From assembly GCA_948567375.1 (NCBI GenBank), contig OX419755.1:37887001-37951000 (forward strand): DNA of 64,000 nt, read 5' to 3'. Position numbers and translations under genes: made by a program. Numbering within the stretch: the stretch's first letter is position 1; every line of letters begins with the position of its first letter. This DNA is from Lunularia cruciata. Lineage: Eukaryota > Streptophyta > Marchantiopsida > Lunulariales > Lunulariaceae. The notes beneath the pieces were generated by a model that saw only the letters and a list, made by a program, of their open reading frames with translations, was not told where the DNA came from and searched no databases. Below, piece after piece: positions 11,501 to 21,971 of this stretch.

Positions 11501-12940
11501 TTCCACATCTTTGTCTCTATATATGACAAGAAAGAGTTGCCTCATTCTGCCAAAATTAAAACCATTTCCTTACCTCATGTCCTCTCAGATATTTCCTCCC
11601 AATGTAAATGAGAGGATATCAAATCAGAATTTGTAAGATAGAGGAGAGTTTGTAATTCCAAGAAGTCATACCTTGTAGTATGCATGAAACTACTAGACAA
11701 ATTTTTTTTGCAAAAATACTTCTTTCACCTCATTTGTAGAAAATTTTGATCAGTTTTACAAAGAGAAAGATATCCATGGTTATCATGGTCTTTGCATTTA
11801 TAAAGATTTGTGAAACTTTGTTCTTTGTGATAGGTATGGAGCTCTAGTCAGAGTCCACCAATAGTCATTGTCACAAGTATAGATAAATCCTTTCTAAAAG
11901 GACATATATGATCATCATATTTTGAGCATCTACTAAGATGTGAGTAATTCGGTCATTTAGTTCTCTCATCTAGGTGGGGAACTCTTGTTTGGCCCACCCG
12001 ATAGTTAATCTCATGTCTCTTCAAATAGCATGTAATTTTGTCTATTTATATGATTAGGATTTTTTACCCTAATCCATGTGGTTGATCAACTAATCACAAA
12101 GAGAATCCAAGGCTCTCTTACTTTTTTAACCTCCTCTTTTCCATCCCCTCTCTTCTTTTGTTGTTCATTAGGTTTTTGTCTCACTTTCCTCTCTTTGCTT
12201 CCAATGTGTGGGTTTTAACTGCTTGGATAGATTTCATGATCTCCTATGCTTTTGCTTTACTAATCTTGGTTTCTTTTCAAGTTTTCACCAGGTATGTCTC
12301 ATCTCTTCTAGATTTCTTCTTTGCTCACTTGACATTGCAGACCTAATTTCATTTTTGACAACCTTTTCTCAATTTGACTATTGACTTTTCAGAAACACCT
12401 TAGGAAGCAACCAAGTTTCCTTGGCACTCATGAGCTTTCAAACAGAAACTCTGGTCCCAAAGTACTGACATTCACTCATCTACTTTAGCACTATGTTTGG
12501 CAATGATGAAGTTATGCATGCTTTCAATTAGGCTTTTTATGGCCACCTTTTTCTTCCTTTGGCTATTTAAGCAATTCCAAACTCACATGTCCATGGTGCA
12601 TGCAATGATATACTCTATCTAGTCCCCTAAGACAATGCTCTACTTTACTTCCCCAAGCATGGAAGTAAAGCAAAGCAAAGTGGAAATCATTCAAAGAAGC
12701 ATTTCCACTCTACTTTTTCATACCCAAAAATTTGGTTTCAATAATTTTGGTCTTAATTCATTCAATTTTTTTCAATTGTTTCACATTTGCTTATTTCAAG
12801 ATTTTTGGATATGAGATGATGCTTTGTTTTGTTAGTACACATTGGTTCCTATATTCTCTACATGTAGTTATATTTGTTTGTTGCTTGATAGTACATGCTT
12901 GATTTCATCTTGTATTTGTAAATTTGTTAGTTAATTTTTC
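8531..12940. other. Unidentified insertion inside Helitron A
   Basis: Helitron homology stops near 8530 and restarts near 12940, so the interval is foreign to copy A or replaced in it. It has T-rich plus-strand frames of up to 113 residues (9983-10324; also 9749-9982, 11039-11293, 11372-11611), none similar to a family I know. A 70-bp direct duplication occurs at about 9455-9570. A TATTTATATGATTAGG stretch near 12040 resembles a TATA region. No LTR pair or terminal inverted repeat was found, so the element type is open. Confidence 0.45.
9455..9570. repeat. Local ~70-bp tandem duplication
   Basis: The phrase beginning GGCTCACTTCAAATTGAT and running through CATTTCTCTCCA appears twice in a row with few changes. 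Confidence 0.75.
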
Positions 12941-13545
12941 TTTCATTTGCATTTAATGAGTTATGAATCCTTGTTCCTCAAATAGCTTCTATCCTCATAA
13001 CTCCAATATCAACAATGATGTTTATTTGATGCATGGAACTAAGATATAAGTGTTGCTATTACATTGCTTTTATCCTTGTTTCTCTATATGAATGTAGAGG
13101 TGTGTAATACTATTTAGGTAGTAAACTACCTATTTAAGGATGTCTACAAAGAACATGATTGAGATATTGTAGCTATTACACATATTGATAAAAATGGTAA
13201 TGTTAATGGTCAACAAGTAGTTGATGGGATACAACAATATCTAAAATCTTGATATGTGTTTGCATCTAAGGCACCATGGTGCATCTTGAAGTTTGACATC
13301 CAAGATTGCTATCTTGCAATAGAATATCCACAATGCCACATGGAACATCAAAAAATAGTCTTATTCAATGAAAATACAATCTTCAAGCAATTTTTGAAAG
13401 ATCCAATGCCACAAAAACAACTTCATTGTAGTGGTTTGATGCAAATTGTAAATATGATGTAGCATGTGAACTCACATATATAGAGTTCACACAATGACAA
13501 GTTTGGGAAAATAAAGGAAAAGATGTGGGATTTATGTAAGCAAGT
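12940..13545 (+). pseudogene. Helitron RepHel central fragment, copy A
   Basis: Continuation of copy A. The text matches the reverse complement of 14640-15290 in copy B. A plus-strand 68-residue frame at 13256-13462 covers the segment that in Helitrons reads 'WRI-x-F ... P-x-V-x-x-L-x-x-H ... Q-x-V-x-F'; here it appears as ILKFDIQDCYLAIEY, then HMEHQKIVLF. A FVWENKGK-like W/K segment sits at 13500-13530. Homology to copy A stops at about 13545, exactly where copy B begins on the other strand, so the helicase end of A is absent. Confidence 0.75.
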
Positions 13546-14110
13546 ATGTTGCCACAATGTCCACTTGTCCTCATCTTAAAACCACCAGCAATAGTTGTCT
13601 AAATTCTCCACCAAGCACAACTGTCTTTGCCACTGAATGGTTTACTATCTGGTTGAGGATCTGCAATCTTGATGAGATCTTGCAAAGTGTGATGAATGAC
13701 CCAAAATTCATGTTGGTGCATCAATGGTGCTTCATCTGAAATAATAAGGTATGCATGATGTAACAATGCACCCAATTCCATTCTTTGAGTGACACTACCC
13801 ATGTAATCATTATTCAATATGATCAAAATCTTGAATGTGCAGTGTGTCTCCTTGGAAGGAGACATTTTCCCATATCATGATGATGCCCCAACAAGGACAA
13901 TCCTACCTTGCCCACATAGCAAAGACAACAAATTATTACACAAAAATGCCTTGCCTATACCTATGCTATTAGAGACAAAAAACTGCTTTTCCTTCTTTCT
14001 TCACAATGACATTAAAAATGATGTCATACACCAATCACTCATGAATATTTAGCAGGTCCTTATTTTTACTTGCTTTAACTACAAAGAATGCCTAGTCATA
14101 TGCCAACTCT
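13380..14110 (-). pseudogene. Helitron PIF1-type helicase domain, copy B
   Basis: C-terminal helicase of RepHel, needed for strand displacement during rolling-circle transposition. Reading leftwards: LIQEELAYD near 14080-14110, a Walker A relic reading SIGIGKAFL at 13940-13970 (GTGKTF in active enzymes, so Thr is replaced by Ala), a VGASS segment, then Walker B SDEAPLMHQHEF at about 13705-13738, HTLQDLI, and KPFSGK at 13625-13650. A degenerate DIVATYL block is at 13540-13560. A stop separates the Walker A and B pieces. Homology to copy B fades at about 13540, so the leftmost part overlaps the junction with copy A. Not functional. Confidence 0.85.
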
Positions 14111-16150
14111 TCTTGGATCAATTTGTTTCCCATGCAAATATAAGGTATGTATGTTGAAATATGCATTGGTGGAAACTCTAAGAGATGTCATCCATTCTGG
14201 TTCAAGACAAAGTCAAGTTTAAAAAGAACTCTATTCTTTTGGATTTCATTCAAGAGCTAAAGTGATTGGTCTCCATATTTCCTATGGCTTAATGCCTGTA
14301 TGTCATCACTAAGACTCTCCCAATGGCTACTCCATAACAAATATGGATTTTTTCACTTCAAAAAACATTAGCATAGAAGCAAACATATACCTCAATTGAT
14401 TTCTAAGGGCCCAAAGATTGCTTGATGCCACTCGTTATCATCTTGAAGCAACCAAAGCACTATAAAAGCATCCTTGAAGGTGCTATGTATAGTGCCGTTG
14501 ATTTTATGCAAGTCAATGAAGGAGGTAGCATCTTTGACATAGTTCAACAAAATACAAAGGTAGTAACCTTTGCCAAAGGCTGGGTGAGCAAAGTAAAGAC
14601 GGCTAATAGCAAAATCTTGCTTACATAAGCCCCCACTTCTTTTCCTTTTTTCCCAAACCCATCATTGTGGAAACTCTTCATATTTGAGTTCACATGCTAA
14701 AGCATATTTACAATTTGCCTCAAACCACTACAACAAAGTTGTTTTTTCGGAATTGGATCTTTCAAAAATTGCTTGAAGATTTGCATTTTCACTAAATAAT
14801 ACTTTTTATTGATGTTCCATGTTGCATCATAGATGTTCTACATCAAGATAGCAATCTTGCATGTCAAACTTCAAGATGCGGCTTGATATCTTAGGTGTAG
14901 ACACATTTTGATAGTCTAGATACTTCTCTATCTCATTAGCTACTTGTTGACCATAATGTTACCATTTGTGCCAATGTGTATAATAACCACAAAAACATGA
15001 TCATGTCCACTGTAAAAATACTTGAACATGTATTTTATTGATTAAATAGTATTACACACCTCTACATGGATGTAGAGAAACAAAGAAAAAAGTTGTTCAT
15101 CAGCTGAGAGATCTAGAATTCATTGAATGCAAATGCTATGCACAATATGTAATGAAAATAAGATAATGAACATTTGGTCAAATTGAAGCATAAGTAAATT
15201 TATCCTAGAAGCAATGTAATAGCAACACATATATCCTAGTTTCCTGCATTGAATAAACATCATTGATATTGGTATTATACTTGGTAGACAAATAAAGATG
15301 ATGAGGTATGATCCATTGGTTATCCAGAGCTACATTTTTCCCCATAATCATAATGTTTTTGTTTTTATGATGATAGATTGGATAACCATTCACATCAATG
15401 GAGGTTATAAATTGAAAATTTCTAGGATTTGAATTTTTCCATCCACCATACATGGTGTATTGAGGAAGTTAATGTCACAAGGACCGTGCATCATGCACTT
15501 TGTAAAAATTTGAAAAGCAAGTAAAATTATTTTGTTTGTTCTGAATCCCACCGCTAATGAGCTTGTCAATGTCTTCCACAACACATTTCTTACAATCCTT
15601 GGCAAAGAAAATGATAATATGGTGATCCTCACTTTTGAAACTCAATGACATGGTTGCTTGCAACTTTTTTGCCAAGAATATCCTTCCTATAAATGTCATT
15701 ATGAAGTTCTTTTTGTTTCATACAAAACACACATAATACCAAATCAGGATGATCTTGAGGTTGTTGATTAGGTAGTAGTTTATCTCCAACCATTGAGGAT
15801 TGCATGTGAAAGTCAAAAATCTATCAAGACAACCAACCTAATAGCAAATGGCCTTAACATCTTGGTAGGTTTTCACTATGTGGTAAGACCCTCTGGTGAA
15901 GGAGGATGGCAAAATAATACATCATCTAACAATAGCCACATTTGTATCACCGACTACAACAACATCTTGGAGATCTTGATATAGATATGCTTGTAGCTTC
16001 CTTTGATTAAATTGGAGAAATTTCAAGCAAGTTTTCTCAATAGAAGTATAGACATCAACAATGTGTTGTTATCTTAAATGTCCTCCACAGAGCAAGGCAA
16101 TCCATATTTTGGCATTACAATATTGATATATTATGATCATTTCACCATAA
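14110..16150 (-). pseudogene. Helitron RepHel Rep and middle domains, copy B
   Basis: Minus-strand Helitron coding with clear blocks in order: FLTFTCNPQW (about 15775-15800), the HUH region now reading PYYHF (15625-15640), CVVEDIDKLI (15555-15590), KCMMHGPC (15480-15510), PCMVDGK (15440-15465), GYPIYHHKNKN (15360-15400), LDNQWIIPHHLYL (15290-15340), IKYMFKYFYSGHD (15000-15045), NEIEKYLD (14920-14950), GKGYYLCILLN (14555-14590), DATSFIDL and TFKDAF (14480-14545), LLQDDNEWHQAI (14415-14450). Relative to copy A it lacks the roughly 900 bp equivalent to 7060-7975. Multiple stops and frameshifts; inactive. Confidence 0.85.
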
Positions 16151-17290
16151 TCCCATCATCCAAGAGCATTTTTGTCACTATCACTAAACCTTAGGAAAGA
16201 AATGGAAATATTTGCTTCCGTCAAATGTGCATATTGAGTCAAATGTTGAACTTGTTGTGTCTTTGTTTGACTTGAATGTGCACTATAGTGTGAGTTAGAT
16301 TTTGGAAATGAAAGAGGAAATTGCTTCAAGTAGGCTTTAGACATGTATAATTGCATGAGAGTACATATTAGAAAGCCATAGGTAGAATCTATTTTTATAA
16401 CTATATTGCTTATTTGTCAAATCTCAAGGAGAAAGATAAAACTTGGAATTGAAAACTAAAAATGAACCAACAACAAACACATGATATTATGCATTTACAT
16501 CAAAAAGGTTTTATCAAGAGGTTCCACCCAAAAATACCATATTTAAGCTCTGCAAATCATCATGGAGATTGATCCATTCAACATTTAAAAGGTATACATT
16601 ATTTATCATGTGTATATAGTTGCCACAATAATCCTAAGGAATAAGAAGGTTTATTATAGTGATAAGAGGATTCAACTATTATCTACTAACCAGTCAAGGA
16701 TTCATAAAATTCACCAAGACCAACTACCTCAAGTGGAAGGAAAGAAAAAAACTCAAAAAAGAAGTGAATAACAAAAATTGACAATACAATCCTCAATTGA
16801 AGATTAGCAAATTGAAACTAAAATTGGAACTAAAAATAGAAATCCTTAATTTTCCACATTAATCACCTTTACAACTGAACTCCTCTTGGAGCAAGTTACA
16901 ACTTCACAATATAAATTTACAAAAAGAAAAATGTATACTCTCTAAGCTAAGCCAAGAGCCTCCCTTGATAGGACTTACTTATCTTTGACCACAAAGTACG
17001 ACATATTTTCTTTGATGCTAGAGTTGAATATCATAAATTGACACTAAAATCATGTCCTCAACTTTAGCAAACTGAAATAAAAAAATTAAAGAAAGAAAAC
17101 TCATCATTATGCACAGCAACAATAACAACAACAAGTTTCAATATTGAAAGACATGATTCTTCAACAAGTGATCAAATTCAACTCAAACATCCCCTTTAGT
17201 GATTTCAATGATCTTGAATGTATTTCAGTGATTGAAATAAATTGCTCTTGAAGTCAAAAAACCCAATGTTCTCCAAATTTATCCTTTCAT
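16151..17290 (-). other. Helitron B leader next to coding
   Basis: Inverted match to 5930-7000 of Helitron A. No protein recognised. A relic of the ~163-bp leader repeat (GCTCTTGAAG...CCCAATGTTC) occurs at 17240-17285. Confidence 0.55.
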
Positions 17291-17689
17291 TAATTATCAG
17301 TTTGCTTTTGAGATCCAAACAACACTTGTGCTCCATGGTACTATGGAGTACAAGAGAAGTTCTTAGTTGTGATATCAGGAATTTCTAAGATGTTCTTTCT
17401 TGCTTGGTTAATCTAAGTTTGAATTGATACTTTTTAAACTCAAAATATGCATAATTATGACCAAAGAGCATTTTCATACACTAAAACCCAAAACAACCTC
17501 TTGCTCCATAGTAAATCATGTGAAATTGGAACGACCTCTCAATAAGTTCAAAACAGAATTGTGGGTAGAGAAGCTTATGGAGGTAATAATCTACTCTTTA
17601 GAGGTTTCACCTAAGTTTGGTCCACACATCTGCATCTTCATTACTCACTTGTGAGTGTGGTTCTACACTAGATGCAACAACGGTCCATA

Positions 17690-18220
17690 TGACACAATAT
17701 ACTTTTAGAGGATAGAGAATAGCTACCCATGATGCTATTAGGGACATAGTGTTTGCTATGGCACAAGAGAGTGGAAACTTGGCTTGGAGGGAGTGTTTGT
17801 ATGCTTTGAAAACAACACGTGTCAAGGCACACTTATACTTGGTCCAGGATGATCAAGTGACAATAGCGGATGTTGTCGTTATAGACCTATGTGAGATACA
17901 ATTTTGGAGGGAGTGATTACCCATCCCCCTAGATGAGCAGCGAGTGCAAGTATAGGGGCATGCAATGAGGTCACCTCTTTGTTCCTCTAGCCTTGGAGTT
18001 ATATGGAGCAATAGACACAACGTTCTACACATTTGTTAGGCAGTGCACAAGTACTTATCATGTTAGGCGCCAAGAGTACCACTCTCACTCTCATACTTTG
18101 TATCATATTTTAGATTGTGTGTGTTCATTGCACTATAGAGAACAATGGTTGGTGAAATCCATAGGAAAGCAATCACACTAGGTGATGCTTCTTTGGATGC
18201 TCCAATTGTTTGTAGACCAT
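17690..18220 (+). pseudogene. C-terminal relic of a non-LTR-type reverse transcriptase element (copy 2)
   Basis: Plus-strand text, frame-shifted, follows the C-terminal domain that trails the reverse transcriptase in a plant/algal RT family: HDAIRDIVFAMAQESG, RECLYALK, then ADVVVIDL, then PLALELYGAI with FYTFVRQC, then YREQWLVKSI. The family pattern is H-D-x(2)-RD ... RE ... ADVV ... PLA-x-E-x-[FY]-G ... YR-x-[RQ]. No polymerase motifs remain here. The paralogous copy at 37.7-41.9 kb retains part of the polymerase. Confidence 0.55.
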
Positions 18221-18242
18221 TCGACTTGCATAGCTCAAATAT

Positions 18243-18420
18243 CTTAGGTGTAGTGGGGCAGATTTCTCATATAGACTCTATTGGAGTTTAGCTCTATTTT
18301 ACCTTTCTCATCTCTCCCTTGTACGGCTTGATGGTGTCTTCCCATCCTTGATTTTTTCTAAGTAGTTGTCCTTGTTCTCTTTAGAAAGACAAAGGCCTCT
18401 TATTTCAAGAATATGGCAAT
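18243..18420 (+). repeat. Dispersed 'GGCTTGATGGNGTCTTCCCATCC' repeat, copy 1
   Basis: Contains AGATTTCTCATATAGACT, then TTTTACCTTT, then TCTCTCCCTTGTACGGCTTG and CTTCCCATCCTTG. Related copies lie at 31520-31690 (reverse), 36795-36930 and 37440-37570. Here it follows the RT relic, so it may be that element's 3' tail. Confidence 0.65.
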
Positions 18421-19059
18421 GGTGATGATATCCTTCAAAAAAATTTCAATTTAAGAATGGTTACAATGTTCAAATAATGCTCAATACTTTATCAGGAGTT
18501 TCTAAGATGTTCTTATATGGTTCATCAATCTACTAAGTTTGAATTGTAATTTCTTTAATTCAAAGTATGCATAATTATGACAAAACAACCTTATAACCTT
18601 TAAAACCGAAAAGCCACCTCTTGCTCTCATAGTAAACCAAGTGAAATTGGAATATCCTCTTGATAGGCTCAAAGTAGGAGGCTCAAAGTAGACTTGTTGA
18701 AAGAAAAACTTGCCAAGGTAATAATTTGCTCTTCAAAAAGACAAGAGGCTCTTGTTTCAAGATTATGGCATGTCCTTGCAAAAAAAAATTTGAAGTAAGA
18801 ATGATGACAATTTTTATATAATGCTCAATATACTTGTGTATTTTACTTTTAGGTTATTTCTTATTTACAAACAAAAGAGATTTCAACATTCATACTCTTG
18901 TAGAGTTCTTGAGATCATCCAATCTATTTAGGTTCACTCGCAATGAGTTGTAGCTAGAGTAGATCAATGTCAAACAAACGTACCTTTGAATGAATGCATT
19001 GAAATATTGAAATATATGGCTCTTGAAGCCAAAGGATCCAATGTTCCCCAAATTTATCA

Positions 19060-19280
19060 TGAATCCTTAATGCGACATTCATCATACAATGAATTTTGGA
19101 AGTAAGAGCATTATCTAGAAGAAAACATCCTTATCAAAGCTGACTTACAACAAAAATCATAGACTCTACAAGTTTAGAGAGTGCAAATATCATCTACCAA
19201 GGAAACTATTCTATCTTGAATAAACATACTAAAATTCAAGTGAAATGTTAATCTCTCAATTAAAACTTGTCTAGTTTTCA
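19060..19280 (-). repeat. Partial 311-bp Helitron repeat unit, left half
   Basis: Reverse-strand copy of the satellite unit found at 4461-5910. It stops at CTTGTCTAGTTTTCA, next to the TGTCATG start of the gypsy LTR. The missing remainder of the unit (GAGGAGTATGGGATAGATAGAG in reverse) lies at 30031-30070. Confidence 0.85.
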
Positions 19281-19722
19281 TGTCATGCCATTTGTAGTGT
19301 CGTATCTAGATTGCTTGGACATTGGAGCTACAATGATAGTAGTTAGACGTATTTTAGAAATTTCCCATAGACTACTTTCTAACGGTCAGATTTTTTGTTT
19401 GGGGTACTGACTTCATGGTGAGGCACACCGTCACTTTGCACCGTTGAGTGTGCCATTAGTAGATCGTTAGGGTTTAAGACCTAGCTCAAGTCCAAGGGTA
19501 TACTTTTGAACTGCAGCTCCAGAGAGCTCAATTCTCTGATGTTGAGCCTTTGAGTTCTTGGCTATGGTGGACAAAGGCCGGCGAGCGTCACTTGGATTCT
19601 CTTAGCTAGAATGGGTGTGGCTTGACTGTAATCAATGCCCAATTGTTGGCAGTTTATAAAGTGACAAGTCAAGTACTTTTAAAAGTTGAGTTGATTTGAG
19701 AGTTGTAATCAATCTGATTACA
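19281..19722 (+). repeat. 5' LTR of methyltransferase gypsy copy 1
   Basis: Starts TGTCATGCCATTTGTAG directly after satellite DNA and ends near CAATCTGATTACA. It aligns throughout with 29438-29881 and more distantly with 41738-42181. The following TACATCAGAGAAGTGAG may be a degenerate initiator-tRNA-Met primer binding site (compare TGGTATCAGAGC). Confidence 0.85.
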
Positions 19723-20159
19723 TCAGAGAAGTGAGCTCAAGGGGAAATTGGATGCAAAAACTACAAGTGTTGGTGGTATCTCCAAGCTTAGTGGATCATT
19801 GGTAGCTCGATCAAAGTCCAACTTTTCCTTGGTGTGCAAAAGCTTGTTGCTTGTGTGCAGATTTGGTAGGAAGGCAGAAAGTGTGCGGAAGCATTGGCCA
19901 ATTTTTGAGCAATGAAGAAGCAAATTTTGAGTAATGGTTGTGATTTTGAGCTCAAAAGGTGAAGGCAAGATCAATTTGTTTCGAGTTGGGCTCAAAAAGT
20001 CAAATTGAAGGTGGAGTTGGGAACCTATCCTTGTGAATTTGTGATTTGGAGAAATCCCTTTTTCAAATTTGGCACAAGTGAAGAGTTAGCGGAGGATTTG
20101 GCGGTCAACTAACTTTAGGGTTTATGTCAGAATTTTGTTGGAGTTTACTTCAAACTTTT

Positions 20160-20350
20160 GCCAGATTTGGAGGAGTTTTGCTACTTGGCCAGATTTAGAG
20201 GAGTTTTGCAAGTTTGGAGGAGTTTTGTAGATTTGGAGGATTTTTGCCAGATTTGGAGAGGGTTCAAAGTAGCAAAAAGAAAGGCCTCATTTGGTTGGAG
20301 TTTACATCAAATTTTGGCTAGATTTGGAGGATTTTTGACAGATTTGGAGA
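20160..20350 (+). repeat. Imperfect short tandem repeats, AGATTTGGAGGA(G/T)TTTTG type
   Basis: About seven near-copies of an 18-22-bp unit, some separated by the longer phrase AAGGCCTCATTTGG. Copy 2 of the element does not show the same expansion. Confidence 0.7.
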
Positions 20351-21226
20351 AGGTTTGAAGTGGCAAGAAAAAAGGCCTCATTTGGGTATTTAGAGGCTTT
20401 GAGGCATAGGGCTGTGGGCTATAAAGGGCCAGCAAGATAGCTTGCTAGTGTAAGGCTAGCTAGTTTAGAGTAGATCTTGGTCATTGTTTTGCAAAATCTG
20501 CCCATCTTGCTAGATTGTGCACAACAGGGTTTGATCCCTAGATCTCTTGTTCCTAGACTAGTGCCCTAGTCAACTGGTCCACCCTCATATGTTGTTCAAG
20601 TGACTGTGCTACTATTATCTATACACTTGTGGCTTTGGCTAGGAGATGCAGTTTGATCCCATTCTTGGTGAGCCTGGTAGCTTAGGACGTAGATACAAAC
20701 TTCTCTTATGTCAAATGCCAAATAGTAGCAGAGTTAGTCCCATGTTGCTTTATGAGATGGAAGGTTTTTGTTTAGAAACTTTGTGATTGGACTCCCTCCA
20801 TTCTCTACTTCTTGTTTGTGCACCATGTTTGTGTGAGGTGCCCTGAATTTAGAGCGTTGGTGCTCTCGTGTGCTCTCAATAGTGAGGTTGGAGTGATGAC
20901 CAATCATACTACCTTTGTTTCTCTCCGGTGAGGTAAGAAGTGATGACCTATAGACCATGAGAGTGCATGTTGTGATGGTAGGTTATAGGTCACCTTTTCC
21001 CCTAGTGTAGTTATCTAAGTTGGAGTTATAGTGGGTGGTGTTCCGTGGATATTGGCACTTGGTGGTGCTCAATAGGTGTTTGCACTTAGTGGTGTTGGCA
21101 CTTGGTGGAGTACTTGCAATTGCGGTTTGGGGTTGCATTTGGTGGTTCCAATTTGCGATTGCAATTGTGGTTACTTTGTCATGATAAAGTTTTTTGGGGA
21201 TTCTAGAGGAGTTAGCCTTGCAGTAC

Positions 21227-21914
21227 TGTGAGCCGGCCTGTCTCTCACTCAGGATGAACCTCTGGTGGCTATTGTGGTAGCGCACCATGGACTAAGAAGG
21301 CAAGAAACCCAAACTCCATCATACTCCTCCAAGGCTAACACTCCAAGACTCAAGACATTGCTCACTAGAGAACTCAATGAGAGAGATAGTTGCAAATGAA
21401 AGGATGATGAGTACCTCCTCACCCCTTGTTTATATACTTGTGAATAGTTACGTACCAAAGTTACTAATTACCGTAGTAACTCAAGTTACTAGACTAAAAG
21501 TCAAGTAAAGTCAAAAAGTAGAAAGGAATATCCATTCACATGGGCATATTCCACTTGCATGTGATCTTATCTTGACCCAACCACTAAGTCAAGGATTCCT
21601 TCACATAGGCTATCCTTGGACTAAAGAAGAATCCAAAACAAAAAGGCTTGCGGGCCCAAGAGTTCTCAACTCTTTCCTCAAAGCCAAACACCTAGGAATG
21701 ATACCAAGTCAACACACTAAAATCCAAAATAGTAGTGCTCATCTTTTCTACTTCCTCTAAAGTAAGGTCTCCTCTATCTTAGCTATGACTAACTTTAGCT
21801 AACCATGACTAATATAGAACCATCCTTTATCTCTATATAAATAATATCTCTTAAGTACTTGTAATACCAAGCTAAATATCACAATACCATACACATGCAC
21901 AAATGAGTGTTACA
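21227..21914 (-). repeat. Solo LTR nested in the gypsy leader (family also at 49299)
   Basis: The reverse complement begins TGTAACACTCATTTGTGCATG and ends GCCGGCTCACA. It is about 690 bp and matches 49299-49987 on the plus strand. The corresponding site in gypsy copy 2 (48620-48640) is empty: GCATGCAATGGGTATACACAGAG there, against GCAGTAC / ATACGTAG flanking the LTR here. Flanks GTAC and ATAC may be an eroded target duplication. No internal region remains. Confidence 0.85.
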
Positions 21915-21971
21915 ATACGTAGTGGATTTACTCGAAGTAGTGCTCGGTATTAGCATGTATCTTAGGTCCCA

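Larger units (their letters stand above)
17300..18980. other. Insertion in Helitron B leader with repeated ~360-bp blocks
   Basis: The sequence is foreign to the Helitron A leader. Blocks at about 17330-17600 and 18490-18750 are direct repeats: TTTCTAAGATGTTCTT, then AAACTCAAAATATGCATAATTATGAC, then CACCTCTTGCTC, then GGTAATAATTTGCTCTTC. A further related start lies at 18375-18480, giving a unit of roughly 365 bp. Between the blocks sits the C-terminal part of a non-LTR-type reverse transcriptase element (annotated separately). Confidence 0.5.
19723..21971 (+). other. Long leader of gypsy copy 1
   Basis: No protein is recognised between the LTR and the gag ATG at 21972. The block is conserved at 47404-48747 of copy 2, which shows it belongs to the element. 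It includes imperfect repeats of AGATTTGGAGGAGTTTTGC at 20160-20350 and a nested solo LTR at 21227-21914. Confidence 0.65.

Noticed and set aside
20520-20590. tRNA-like GGGTTTGATCCCTAGATC text in the gypsy leader
   Set aside because: It resembles a T-arm, but no acceptor stem, D-arm or anticodon arm can be folded around it.
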